DNA of 50,932 nucleotides from Oscillospiraceae bacterium. Its GTDB lineage: Bacteria > Bacillota > Clostridia > Oscillospirales > Oscillospiraceae. Positions 24,493 to 33,911 of the stretch are shown in pieces (the first letter of the stretch is position 1; every line of letters starts with the position of its first letter). The notes below the pieces were generated by a model that made no database searches, was not told the origin of the DNA, and was given only the letters and a program-made list of their open reading frames with translations. The translations under genes and the position numbers were made by a program. The stretch lies in contig WRNV01000008.1 of assembly GCA_009776445.1 (NCBI GenBank), positions 1-50,932 of the forward strand. Direction: 5' to 3'.

Positions 24493-25020
24493 ATAAATAC
24501 CGCTAATAAACTTACTATGCTCAGGATAGCTCTGATACCGGTTTTCCTGACGGTGTTATATATCGGATTTCCGTACAGCAGCTATGCCGGTATGGCTGTT
24601 TTCGTTGTAGCGGGACTCACAGATATCGCTGATGGGTATATAGCGCGGCGGCGTGACCAAGTGACAGATTTTGGGAAATTCTTAGATCCTTTGGCGGACA
24701 AAATACTTGTCGTCGCAGCAATGCTGTGGTTTGTCGAGCGGGACGTGATGCCGTCTTGGGCGGCGCTTGCGGTGATAATAAGGGAATTCATGGTGACGGC
24801 GCTCAGGTTGGTCGCCGTAGGTAACGGGCGCGTGATAGCAGCCGCGTTATCTGGTAAGATCAAGACCTTGGCAACTATGATATGTTTAACGGCCATGTTC
24901 CTGCCGCTCAGCACATGGATGGTTCATGTGTGCGTTGTGCTTATTACTGTTACGACGCTGATTTCCGGTATCGAATACTTCATCAAAAACAGAGATATTC
25001 TAAACTATGGAAACAGGTGA
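24493..25020 (+). CDS. pgsA: CDP-diacylglycerol-glycerol-3-phosphate 3-phosphatidyltransferase PgsA, probable AUA start
   Basis: Integral membrane enzyme of phosphatidylglycerol synthesis. The CDP-alcohol phosphotransferase signature D-x2-DG-x2-AR-x8-G-x3-D-x3-D is complete (DIADGYIARRR, then GKFLDPLADK), followed by four to five hydrophobic helices. Family members normally begin M-N-x-x-N-K-L-T-x-x-R. Here the codons before the first ATG (24517) read INTANKLT and continue MLR, matching that pattern, and a GAAGGGGG ribosome site (24477-24484) is 8 nt before the ATA at 24493. The frame contains no ATG, GTG or TTG between an upstream TAA (24469) and 24517, so AUA is the likely start (175 residues; 167 if from 24517). 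The gene follows rimO and overlaps nothing. Confidence 0.9.
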   Translation: MNTANKLTMLRIALIPVFLTVLYIGFPYSSYAGMAVFVVAGLTDIADGYIARRRDQVTDFGKFLDPLADKILVVAAMLWFVERDVMPSWAALAVIIREFMVTALRLVAVGNGRVIAAALSGKIKTLATMICLTAMFLPLSTWMVHVCVVLITVTTLISGIEYFIKNRDILNYGNR

Positions 25021-25029
25021 CTTTTTAAT

Positions 25030-25911
25030 TTGGAATTTAAGCGTTTAACACTGGATTGCGTCAAAACGCTCGAACCGTTTTTCTTGGATGATAACCCATG
25101 CCGCATTTGCGATTATACACCTGGTGGAACGTTTATGTGGCGCGATTACCATAAAACTGAATACTCGGTCTCAGACGGCGTTTTATATATGAAAGCGGCG
25201 CATCCGGAAATTGCTTTTGCCCCGCCGCGAGGCGCCGGGGTTGATAGCGGGGCGTATGAACAAATACGCAAATACTGCCGCTCCAAGGGAATACCGACAA
25301 AGCTTTGTTGCGTTTCGAAATCCACGCTTGACGTTATCTTGGATATGTACCCTGCCTCAAGGTCATGGACAGACAGAGCGTGGTCGGATTACCTTTATTT
25401 GAGCGAGGACATAATAAACCTGGCGGGCAGGAGGTATTCCGGCCAGCGAAACCACATAAATCGCTTCATGAGAGAGCATCCAAACTGGTCGTTTAGGGAA
25501 ATCGGCGAGGATAATATCAGCGCCGCAATGGCATTTATCGGAAAGTTGGCGCTGAGAAACAACGACGCGTCGTTTTCGTTCATCGAAGCCAACAGGAAAG
25601 CCCTTGAGGTGCTGGATAACATGGAACTATACGGCCAGTTGGGGGGAGCGCTGTATGCGGACGGCGTGATCGTCGGCGTATCGCTCGGTGAAACGCAGGG
25701 AGATACTCTGTTCATCCACGTCGAAAAAGCCGACACGGACTACCAAGGCTCGTACCCTATGCTCATGAACCAGTTTGCGAGGATGTTCGCGTCCGGGGCT
25801 GTCAAATACATAAACAGGGAAGAGGATGACGGGATCGAAGGGCTGCGCGTATCCAAGTTATCGTACCACCCGGTCGAGTTGCTTGGCAAGTATATGGTCG
25901 AGCTGCGATAA
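25030..25911 (+). CDS. DUF2156 (phosphatidylglycerol lysyltransferase C-terminal-like) protein
   Basis: A 293-residue protein of the DUF2156/LPG-synthase C-terminal superfamily, a GNAT-like fold. Family features: the start MEFKRLTLDCVKTLEPFF, the CRICDYTPGGTFMWRDY block (about 24-40), the Arg-rich stretch YSGQRNHINRFMREHPNW (about 136-153), and the C-terminal NREEDDGIEGLRVSKLSYHP. Homologues in Clostridia are soluble and uncharacterised; transfer of an aminoacyl or acyl group is only an inference from the fold. The start is TTG with AGGTGA upstream. It starts 9 bp after pgsA, perhaps a lipid-related link. MITE-like copy D begins 14 bp after its stop. Confidence 0.85.
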   Translation: MEFKRLTLDCVKTLEPFFLDDNPCRICDYTPGGTFMWRDYHKTEYSVSDGVLYMKAAHPEIAFAPPRGAGVDSGAYEQIRKYCRSKGIPTKLCCVSKSTLDVILDMYPASRSWTDRAWSDYLYLSEDIINLAGRRYSGQRNHINRFMREHPNWSFREIGEDNISAAMAFIGKLALRNNDASFSFIEANRKALEVLDNMELYGQLGGALYADGVIVGVSLGETQGDTLFIHVEKADTDYQGSYPMLMNQFARMFASGAVKYINREEDDGIEGLRVSKLSYHPVELLGKYMVELR

Positions 25912-25925
25912 CACAAGCAGAGTAA

Positions 25926-26059
25926 CTGTTCAGAGGGTATCCAAAAACTCGCAATGGTTACAGGCTCCGCACACAAGTTTTGGCCATTATTACTAGTTTC
26001 ACCAGTGTACCAGTGCGTTGCCTGTAACCAACCTGTGTTTTTGGATGCCGTCTGAATAT
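25926..26059 (-). repeat. MITE-like element, copy D (134 bp), inverted like copy C
   Basis: Starts CTGTTCAGAGGGTATCC and ends GGATGCCGTCTGAATAT; very similar to copy C. It lies in the convergent gap between the DUF2156 gene and pyc. TAA is found on both sides (25923-25925 and 26060-26062), as in copy C. Confidence 0.85.
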
Positions 26060-26069
26060 TAACCAAGCA

Positions 26070-26112
26070 GACAGTTCTCCTGCGTTGTGAACCACAACAT
26101 AGGAGAACCGTC
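26070..26112. repeat. Near-perfect hairpin, REP-like
   Basis: Arms 26070-26089 and 26093-26112 (core GTTCTCCT...GTTGTG, AAC loop, CACAAC...AGGAGAAC) pair except for two or three positions. No T-run follows on either strand. It lies between convergent DUF2156 and pyc, so it could still act as a weak bidirectional terminator or stabilise mRNA ends. The flanking GGGACGGTTCTCC-type wording resembles repeats associated with IS200-like (RAYT) elements, a resemblance noted from memory. Confidence 0.5.
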
Positions 26113-26142
26113 CCTGTCCATGTGTATTAATGTTTGTGCCCG

Positions 26143-29100
26143 CTATTCGATGACCATGCACAGCTCGCCGGCTTTGACGGACGCTCCTGGTTCTACCAGA
26201 AGTTCTGTGACGGTTCCCGCTACTCTCGCGGAAACGTTTGTCTCCATCTTCATAGCCTCTATCACCATAAGCGGCTGGTTCAACTCGACCTTGTCGCCTT
26301 TTTTAACGAAAACCTTCGACACAGAGCCGGGTATGCTTGAGCCGACATGTCCTAAATTATCGGTGTCGGCGTAGCGCACAACCCGCTCAGTTACAGTTAA
26401 GCTGCTATCCTTGACTGCAATATCTCTGGGGGCGCCGTTGAGTAAAAAGTGGAGTACCCTTGTGCCGTCCGCATTCGCGTCCCCTGGGCCAATATACTGG
26501 ATCAGGAGCGTCACGCCATCTTCGATAGTGAGCTCAGTCGTCTCGCCCGGCGCCATCCCCAGGAAGAACACGCTTGAGGCCATACGGCTGAGATCCCCAT
26601 ACTCCGCCTCATGCGCGAAGAAATCGCTGACCACCTTTGGATACAGGCAATAGCTGACTATATCGCGCGCCGTTGGGTTGTCGATTGCTTTCTCCAAAGT
26701 TTTGCGCGCATCGTCAAAGTCGGCAAGGGGCAGATGCTTCCCCGGGCGATCCGTCAATGGTTCCTCACCCTTTAGCACGACCTTTCGCAGATCTTCTGGG
26801 AAGCCGAATTCCGGCTGACCCATAAGTCCCTTGAAGTAGCTCACGACAGAGTCGGGGAAACTGAGCGCCTCGGCCTTTTGAACGATGTTTTCCGCCGTCA
26901 GGTCATTTTGCGTCATGAAGATAGCCAGGTCGCCGACCATTTTAGACGACGGCGTCACTTTGATTATATCGCCCAGTATGTCGTTAGCTTCGCGATACTT
27001 CTCCTTGACTTCATGGAAACGGTCGCCAAGTTCAAGGCTCTCAACTTGCGGTTTAAGGTTGGTGTATTGGCCGCCAGGTATCTCATACCGATATATTTCC
27101 GTTTCCGGCGTTTTGAGGTCAGCTTCATACTGCGCGTAAATCGGCCTGATGTCGCTCCAATACTCTGACAGCTTTTGCAGCTTGGCTGCGTCTAAGTCTG
27201 GTTTCCTGTCGCTGTACTCCAGCGCGGCGACCAGCGAATTCATAGACGGTTGGCTGGTCAGTGAACTCATCGACGCGATAGCGGTATCGACTATATCCAC
27301 GCCGGCTTCGGTGGCTAGCAAATAGCCCGCGATCTGGTTTGCCGTTGTGTCATGCGTATGCAGATGCACAGGTATGCCGATCTCGTCCTTGAGGGCTTTA
27401 ATAAGCATTTTGGCCGCGTACGGCTTAATAAGACCGGACATATCCTTTATAGCAAGTATATGCGCCCCGCGTTTTTCAAGTTCTTTGGCAAGCTCGACAT
27501 AGTATTTAAGCGTATATTTCTCGCGTTTCGGGTCCAGGATATCTCCAGTGTAGCACATCGCCGCCTCGACGACCTTGCCGCTCTTCGCCACCTCCTCCAT
27601 TGCCAGCTCCATACCGGGCAACCAGTTGAGAGAGTCGAATATGCGGAAAATATCTATGCCCGCTGCGGCGGACTCTTTAACAAATTCTTTAATCACATTG
27701 TCCGGGTAGTTGCTGTATCCCACCGCGTTTGACGCGCGAAACAGCATCTGGAAAGGAATGTTCGGTATCCTGCGGCGCAACTCGTCTATACGTTCCCAAG
27801 GCGACTCGAACAGGAATCGGTAAGCGACGTCGAAAGTCGCTCCGCCCCACATCTCCAGTGAGTAGCAATTGCTGAGGGCATGGGAAGTCGCGCGCGCGAC
27901 TGTGAGCATGTCGCGCGTCCTGACGCGTGTAGAGAGAAGCGATTGGTGCGCGTCACGGTACGTCGTGTCGCAGATCAGGAGTTCTTTGCGATCCAGAACC
28001 CATTTGCTGAAAGCCTCGGGTCCGTTCGCGTCCAAATATTGCTTGAGTCCTGTCGGCGGCGCTTCGTCCCCGACTTCAGGGACGCGCGGGTCGGGAAACG
28101 TAGGCTTGCTGGCTGACGCGGGGTTAGCTACGGTGACCGAACCGATGAACTTCAGAGCCTTCGTCGCTCGGTCTTTCGAGTCTGAAAACTCAAAGAGAGA
28201 CGGCGTCTCGTCTATGTATTTAGTGTGACATTTCCCATTTATGAACATGGGATCCGACAAAATGTTCAGTAGGAAAGGAGCGTTTGTTTTGACGCCGCGT
28301 ATGCGCATTTCCGTGATCGCGCGCTTCATCTTCCGCGCCGCGCCCTCAAAAGTGCGATCCAGAGTCGTAAGTTTGGCAAGGAGGCTGTCGTAGTAGGGGC
28401 TGATCTCCGCTCCGGGAAACGCGTTGCCTGTGTCGAGCCTGACGCCGTAACCGCCGCCGGGGCGGAACGTGGTTATTTTGCCAGTATCCGGCGCGAACCC
28501 GTTAGCAGGATCCTCGGTCGTTATGCGGCACTGTATCGAGTACCCCTTTAAGCTGATATCGTCCTGAGACGTGATGCCGATCTCCGGGTCGGACAGTTTT
28601 TTGCCCATGGCGATGTAGATTTGCGATTGTACAAGATCGATCCCGGTGACCATCTCGCTGACTGTGTGTTCCACCTGAATGCGGGGGTTCATTTCAATGA
28701 AGTAATAATGCCCGCTGTTGTCGACAAGAAATTCGACAGTTCCAGCATTCACATACCCCACGGCGGCGGCGACCTTCACCGCGTCAGCCCTGATCGACTG
28801 CCTTACGCTCTCGTCGACAGAGAAGGCGGGTGTGTATTCAACGACCTTCTGGTAGCGGCGTTGTAGCGAACAGTCGCGCTCGTACAAATGCACGACGTTG
28901 CCAAAATGATCCGCGAGTACCTGTATCTCGATATGTTTTGGCTGAACGATGAATTTTTCGATGAAAATGTCGTCGCTGCCGAAGGCTTTTAAAGCCTCGC
29001 TTTGCACAAGCGGAAGTTGCTCGGCAAGTTCCGCCGGATTTTGGACAAGGCGCATACCGCGCCCGCCGCCTCCGGCTGCAGCTTTAAGTATTACAGGATA

Positions 29101-29571
29101 TCCGATGCGCTCGGCCTGTTGCAGCCCGTCGTCGACAGACTCCAAAGGCCTCCTGACGCCTTCGATCACTGGGACGCCGCAGCTTTTCGCGATTTCTTTC
29201 GCGCTAAGTTTGTCGCCCATCTTGTCGAGTACGCCCTCCGGCGGCCCAATGAACACGATGCCGGCTTCACGGCAAGCGCGCGCCAGATCAGCGTTTTCCG
29301 CAAGGAAACCATAACCTGGGTGGATTGCGTCCGCGCCTTTTTCCACAGCAAGCCGTACGATTTGCTCAATGTCCAGATAAGCCCCGAGTGGACTCTGGTC
29401 CTTGCCGATCATATACGACTCGCCGGCCGTCGTGCGGAATAGGCAGTTCTTATCTTCTTTGGAATATATCGCGATTGTACTAAGCCCCATATCGTGACAC
29501 GCCCTGATTACGCGGACCGCGATTTCGCCTCTATTGGCGACCAAAACCTTTTTAATTTCTCTGAATTGCAC
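26143..29571 (-). CDS. pyc: Pyruvate carboxylase
   Basis: Biotin-dependent enzyme that carboxylates pyruvate to oxaloacetate, feeding the TCA branch and biosynthesis. The 1142 residues form the single-chain type: biotin carboxylase (1-450, ATP-binding AAAGGGGRGM about 161-170), carboxyltransferase (about 520-800, with DTTYRDAHQSLLSTRVR), the PYC/OADA domain, and the C-terminal biotinyl domain with the biotinylated Lys1108 in EAMKMETN. The start is GTG with a perfect AGGAGGT 5 nt upstream. It has its own promoter. The biotin protein ligase and biotin transporter genes lie 9 kb away in the same window. Confidence 0.97.
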   Translation of the reverse strand: MQFREIKKVLVANRGEIAVRVIRACHDMGLSTIAIYSKEDKNCLFRTTAGESYMIGKDQSPLGAYLDIEQIVRLAVEKGADAIHPGYGFLAENADLARACREAGIVFIGPPEGVLDKMGDKLSAKEIAKSCGVPVIEGVRRPLESVDDGLQQAERIGYPVILKAAAGGGGRGMRLVQNPAELAEQLPLVQSEALKAFGSDDIFIEKFIVQPKHIEIQVLADHFGNVVHLYERDCSLQRRYQKVVEYTPAFSVDESVRQSIRADAVKVAAAVGYVNAGTVEFLVDNSGHYYFIEMNPRIQVEHTVSEMVTGIDLVQSQIYIAMGKKLSDPEIGITSQDDISLKGYSIQCRITTEDPANGFAPDTGKITTFRPGGGYGVRLDTGNAFPGAEISPYYDSLLAKLTTLDRTFEGAARKMKRAITEMRIRGVKTNAPFLLNILSDPMFINGKCHTKYIDETPSLFEFSDSKDRATKALKFIGSVTVANPASASKPTFPDPRVPEVGDEAPPTGLKQYLDANGPEAFSKWVLDRKELLICDTTYRDAHQSLLSTRVRTRDMLTVARATSHALSNCYSLEMWGGATFDVAYRFLFESPWERIDELRRRIPNIPFQMLFRASNAVGYSNYPDNVIKEFVKESAAAGIDIFRIFDSLNWLPGMELAMEEVAKSGKVVEAAMCYTGDILDPKREKYTLKYYVELAKELEKRGAHILAIKDMSGLIKPYAAKMLIKALKDEIGIPVHLHTHDTTANQIAGYLLATEAGVDIVDTAIASMSSLTSQPSMNSLVAALEYSDRKPDLDAAKLQKLSEYWSDIRPIYAQYEADLKTPETEIYRYEIPGGQYTNLKPQVESLELGDRFHEVKEKYREANDILGDIIKVTPSSKMVGDLAIFMTQNDLTAENIVQKAEALSFPDSVVSYFKGLMGQPEFGFPEDLRKVVLKGEEPLTDRPGKHLPLADFDDARKTLEKAIDNPTARDIVSYCLYPKVVSDFFAHEAEYGDLSRMASSVFFLGMAPGETTELTIEDGVTLLIQYIGPGDANADGTRVLHFLLNGAPRDIAVKDSSLTVTERVVRYADTDNLGHVGSSIPGSVSKVFVKKGDKVELNQPLMVIEAMKMETNVSARVAGTVTELLVEPGASVKAGELCMVIE

Positions 29572-29699
29572 TTTTTGACCTCCTAAAATTACATAATATC
29601 ATAACCCGACTTACGCCGGCTTCCGTTCCGGCTCGTTCCAGCAGTCATGGCTTGCTAGTACAACTACAGAAAACGGCGTCATCGTCTTATTTCGCAGTT

Positions 29700-29728
29700 A
29701 CTTTACCAAATGCGTGTGTGTTTGTCAA
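29700..29728 (-). promoter_or_regulatory. Probable promoter of pyc
   Basis: Minus strand TTGACA (29723-29728) immediately after the polC stop, 17-bp spacer, TAAAGT (29700-29705). It leaves a leader of about 120 nt before the GTG. Confidence 0.5.
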
Positions 29729-32700
29729 TTAAAACAGTGACATTTGGCTTGATTCCGGCAAGTTACGAAGGGCGCCAAGCGCCTTTAGCTGTTCTAAATG
29801 TGTTTTTGACACTTTTGGGCAAGCGGCGGAAAGCTCGTCGATCGAGATGAAATCGCGTCCTTCCCTGTTTTCCACGATATCGCGCGCCGCTGTTTCGCCA
29901 AGTCCGCTAATAGACACAAATGGCGGGCGCAGTTTTTCACCATCTACCGGGAGGAACTTCACGGAATCTGACAAGTATACGTCTATGTCCGCGAAGCTAA
30001 AACCGCGTAAATAAAACTCGTAGCACGCCTCAAGCGTAGTGAGCAACTCCTCATCCTTCGCCTTTGCATCGGAATTTGTGCGTATTTGCCTGATTTTCGA
30101 AATTGCTATGTCGATGCCACGAGTCATGTACTCCGCGTCGAAACTGTTGTTCCGGCTCCGTCTGTAAAAATACGCGCTGTAGAACGCGAGCGGTTTGTGA
30201 ACCTTGAACCAAGCGATGCGGAAAGCCATCATGACGTATGCAACTGCGTGCGCCTTGGGGAACAGATACTTAATTTTCTTACACGACTCAATATACCAGC
30301 CGGGCACATGAATACCGGCCATCTCCTCTTCGGCGCCTTTCGGCAATCCGTTGCCCTTGCGTACGCTTTCGGATATCCGAAACGCGTGACGGTCGTCCAT
30401 ACCCTTAGAAATAAGAAAGAGTGTGATATCGTCGCGGCAACTTATTGTATCGCTGACGCCGGCTTTGCCCGATTGGATCAGCTCCCGCGCGTTGCCGATC
30501 CAAACCAGTTCACCGTGGGAATAGCCTGAGAGCCTGACTAACGTGTCGAAGTCTTCAGGCTTTGTGTCGCACAGCATTTGACGCGTCAAGGGCGTACCAA
30601 ACTCAGGGATCCCGATCGAGCCCGCCGCGCCGATGATCTCGTCATTGTCCGGGAGGCCTAGAGGCAAGGGAGAAGTGAAAATTGCCATTGTGTCCGGGTC
30701 GTCGAGCTTTATTTCCTTTGCCCTTATGCCGGTGAGGTCTTCGAGCATCTTTATCATCGTCGGATCGTCGTGGCCGAGTTCATCTAGCTTAATTAGGTTG
30801 TCTTCCATTCGGTGGTAATCGAAATGTGTTGTAATGATTCCTTTGTCGCTGTCGTCTGCTGGGTGCTGCGCCGGGCAGAAATCAGTTATCTCCGCGCCCT
30901 GTGGGATGATAATGAGTCCGCCAGGATGCTGTCCCGTCGTGCGCTTGACGCCCTCGCACCCGCGCGCGAGGCGGTTCTCCTCAGCCTTCGTGACTGTTTT
31001 CCCTTTGTCTTCGAGATACTTTTTCGCGAATCCATATGCTGTTTTATCCTTGACCGTGCCAATCGTCCCCGCTCTGAAGACATGATCGGTGCCGAAAAGT
31101 TCCGTCGTGTATTTATGCGCCTGCGCCTGATAGTCGCCGGAGAAATTGAGGTCAATATCCGGAACCTTGTCGCCGTCGAACCCAAGGAAAGTTTCAAACG
31201 GGATGTTAAATCCGTCCTTTAAGTATTGCGCGCCGCAGGAGGGGCAAGTCTTATCGGGCATATCCGCGCCGCACCCCCAACCGATGCCGGAATCGAAATC
31301 GGAATTGCGGCAATCCGGGCATCTGTAATGGGCGGGCAGGGCGTTGACTTCGGTAATGCCAGCCAGAAACGCGATGATCGAGGAGCCGACGCTGCCGCGC
31401 GAACCGACGAGGTATCCTTGTCGCATCGAATCCGCGACGAGTTTTTGCGCCGCCATGTATATCACGTCATAGCCACGCTCAAGAATATTGCTCAGTTCCG
31501 CTTCGATGCGCTTAGAAATGATTTCCGGCGGGTCGTTACCGTAAAGCGCCCGTAGCTTGCTTGATGTCAGTTCCTTGAGATCCTCCGCGCTCCGTTCAAG
31601 CTTGGGCAAAAAAAGCGTCTTCGCGGGCGGGAGCGGGTTTACAGCTTCGCACATATCTGATATCAACTGCGAATTGCGTACAACGACCTCGTATGCCTCG
31701 TCCTCGCCGAGATACTTGAATTCCTCAAGCATTTCGTCTGTCGTCTTGAAATAGACGGGTAAGTCGCTGTCGGCGTCGTCAAAGCCCTTTGCGTGAAGGA
31801 GGATATGCCGGAAAACTTCATGCTCAGGATTGAGAAAATGCACGTCGCCTGTAGCGACGACCGGTTTGCCAAGTTTTTGACCGAGTTCGAATATGACGCG
31901 GTTGAATTGGCGTAGTTCGTCCTCGTTTTTTGCGCGTGGCTTATTTCCGTATATCATGAACATGTTGTTGCAGATGGGCTGAATCTCGAAATAGTCGTAG
32001 AATTCCCCGAGTCTACGTAACGCGAGCGAACCTCGTCGCTCGGAGACCGCGTTGTATATCTCGCCCGCCTCGCAAGCCGAACCAATGATCAAGCCTTCCC
32101 GGTGTTTTTGCAACACGCTCTTGGGGATGACCGGGTAATTGTTAAAATATTCCAAATGGCTCTTTGTGACAAGCTTATACAGATTGTTAAGCCCAGTTTT
32201 ATTTTTAACAAGCAGTATTATATGCCTCAGCCTGGCGCGGCTGGGTTTGGGATCCCCGCTTGGTTTTTTCCTGTCGAGAAGCTGCTCCAAATAGCTGTTG
32301 ATCTGGTTGATTTCGGTTATGCCAGCGTCTCCAAGCGCTCCTATCATGAAACTCCAAACGTGGGCTGCTGCTTCGGCGTCGGCGACAGCCCGGTGCCGTT
32401 CGGATTCCGTATTTCCGATATGCGCGGCGACTGTATCGAGCTTGTGATTTTTTAGGCCCGGGAGAAATGCGCGAGACAGCGCGAGCGTGTCAATATAACA
32501 AGGGTCGAAAGCAATGCCATGCCTCTGGCACACCTCATGGATAAAACCGACGTCAAAGTCCGCGTTGTGGGCTATAAGCGCCCTGTCGCCGGTAAAGCTC
32601 AGCAACGAAGATACCGCGTCACGCTGCGACGGAGCGCCGGATACATCAGCGTCCGCGATCCCCGTGAGCCTAGTGATTTCGTATGGGATCGGGGTGCCTG

Positions 32701-33802
32701 GATCTACGAATGTCTGGAATCTGTCCAACTCGCGACCGTCCTTATATAAAACAGCTCCGATTTCTATAATCGCGTTGTCACAAGGCGATAATCCCGTCGT
32801 CTCGATGTCAAAGACGACGAATTCGTCGGACAGGTTGCCCCTGTTTTCATAGCCGCCTACGTCGCCGAAAACCGCCATATTTGTGTCAAAGTCGTTTATG
32901 TAGTATCCTTCGAGACCATAAATAACTTTAATCTTGCCGGCGACTACCTCGGGAGCGATTGCCGCGTCAGGGAACGCGTGGACGACGCCATGATCTGTTA
33001 TCGCTATCGCCGGATGCCCCCATAGCGCGGCTTGCCGGATAACTTCGGCAGTATCGGCAACAGCATCCATTGCCGACATCTTTGTATGAAGATGCAGTTC
33101 TACGCGTTTTTCCGGCGCCTCGTCCATCCTCTGCGCTTTTTCAGCGGTCACAATGTTTGTCGGCTCCAGCGCCAAGTCGTTGTCGTACCTGTTGATGCCA
33201 AGTTTTCCCGATACGGTAAGCCACATGCCTTTTTGAATACTGCCAACTATTTTTGCGGCGTTTTCACCAGTCATGAATTTTGAGACGTGGATCGCGCCGG
33301 TATAGTCAGTAAGGTCGAAACTAAGTATCCAGGCGTCGCGCTTGTCAATGTATTTGCATGAAACGCCGCATACTTCGCCCGTTATCGTGGCCTTCCCAAG
33401 TTCGAGAGTCACCTCGCTCATAGGGATAGCATCATCCTTGGCGCGTCTTCCCATAATAGCCTCGCCCGGCTTGTATCCGACTCCCGACGTCAATATGCGG
33501 CTTTTGTCCGAAACCGGATTTTGCTGCTGTTTCCCGTTGCTCCCCGTAACCTGGGAGCGGGCGTTGTATGCCGTGACTGATACGGAGACTAAGCCATATT
33601 CACGGGCTATGAGTTCCTCAATAGTCCGGATTTCCAGTGGCGGAGCGGGATCCATCAGCAATATAGTCAGCTTCATGGATGTTCTGGATTTGTCGACGAC
33701 AGCGGATATAACCTTAGCATTACTAAGATCAGAAGACAGCTTTTCGCTGTCCTTACAAAAAGGAAATACATCGTATAGAAATGGTGTTTTTTGCGCGCTC
33801 AA
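29729..33802 (-). CDS. polC: DNA polymerase III PolC-type alpha subunit
   Basis: The Gram-positive replicative polymerase with built-in proofreading. The 1357 residues have an N-terminal domain, an OB fold (about 140-225), a PHP domain split around the exonuclease (VELHLHTKMS near 237), a DEDD 3'-5' exonuclease (VFDIETTGLSP near 329), the four-cysteine zinc site (CPDCRNSDF ... CPSCG, near 824-860), the catalytic PDIDLNFSGDYQ (near 884), and a C-terminal duplex-binding domain with HhH motifs. The start is TTG, with GAGGAA 9 nt upstream. It is the last gene of the pyrH-to-polC group; 109 bp separate it from rseP. Confidence 0.97.
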   Translation of the reverse strand: MSAQKTPFLYDVFPFCKDSEKLSSDLSNAKVISAVVDKSRTSMKLTILLMDPAPPLEIRTIEELIAREYGLVSVSVTAYNARSQVTGSNGKQQQNPVSDKSRILTSGVGYKPGEAIMGRRAKDDAIPMSEVTLELGKATITGEVCGVSCKYIDKRDAWILSFDLTDYTGAIHVSKFMTGENAAKIVGSIQKGMWLTVSGKLGINRYDNDLALEPTNIVTAEKAQRMDEAPEKRVELHLHTKMSAMDAVADTAEVIRQAALWGHPAIAITDHGVVHAFPDAAIAPEVVAGKIKVIYGLEGYYINDFDTNMAVFGDVGGYENRGNLSDEFVVFDIETTGLSPCDNAIIEIGAVLYKDGRELDRFQTFVDPGTPIPYEITRLTGIADADVSGAPSQRDAVSSLLSFTGDRALIAHNADFDVGFIHEVCQRHGIAFDPCYIDTLALSRAFLPGLKNHKLDTVAAHIGNTESERHRAVADAEAAAHVWSFMIGALGDAGITEINQINSYLEQLLDRKKPSGDPKPSRARLRHIILLVKNKTGLNNLYKLVTKSHLEYFNNYPVIPKSVLQKHREGLIIGSACEAGEIYNAVSERRGSLALRRLGEFYDYFEIQPICNNMFMIYGNKPRAKNEDELRQFNRVIFELGQKLGKPVVATGDVHFLNPEHEVFRHILLHAKGFDDADSDLPVYFKTTDEMLEEFKYLGEDEAYEVVVRNSQLISDMCEAVNPLPPAKTLFLPKLERSAEDLKELTSSKLRALYGNDPPEIISKRIEAELSNILERGYDVIYMAAQKLVADSMRQGYLVGSRGSVGSSIIAFLAGITEVNALPAHYRCPDCRNSDFDSGIGWGCGADMPDKTCPSCGAQYLKDGFNIPFETFLGFDGDKVPDIDLNFSGDYQAQAHKYTTELFGTDHVFRAGTIGTVKDKTAYGFAKKYLEDKGKTVTKAEENRLARGCEGVKRTTGQHPGGLIIIPQGAEITDFCPAQHPADDSDKGIITTHFDYHRMEDNLIKLDELGHDDPTMIKMLEDLTGIRAKEIKLDDPDTMAIFTSPLPLGLPDNDEIIGAAGSIGIPEFGTPLTRQMLCDTKPEDFDTLVRLSGYSHGELVWIGNARELIQSGKAGVSDTISCRDDITLFLISKGMDDRHAFRISESVRKGNGLPKGAEEEMAGIHVPGWYIESCKKIKYLFPKAHAVAYVMMAFRIAWFKVHKPLAFYSAYFYRRSRNNSFDAEYMTRGIDIAISKIRQIRTNSDAKAKDEELLTTLEACYEFYLRGFSFADIDVYLSDSVKFLPVDGEKLRPPFVSISGLGETAARDIVENREGRDFISIDELSAACPKVSKTHLEQLKALGALRNLPESSQMSLF

Positions 33803-33911
33803 GCTTATTTTTCCTCGCTTTCAGTTACAATTGATAAGTTACTCAAGTTGATGTTTATTAGATACCATCTGAACATCAATAAAAAATTGACAGTAACGTT
33901 GACCTACTCAG

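Noticed and set aside
33858..33880. GATACCATCTGAACAT resembling one end of the MITE-like family
   Set aside because: Only about 13 of 16 bases match and no second end or interior block is present; at best a very old solo end.
33803..33911. Separate polC promoter (TTGATG, 16 bp, TAAACA)
   Set aside because: The match is weak and lies in AT-rich sequence where such matches are expected by chance.
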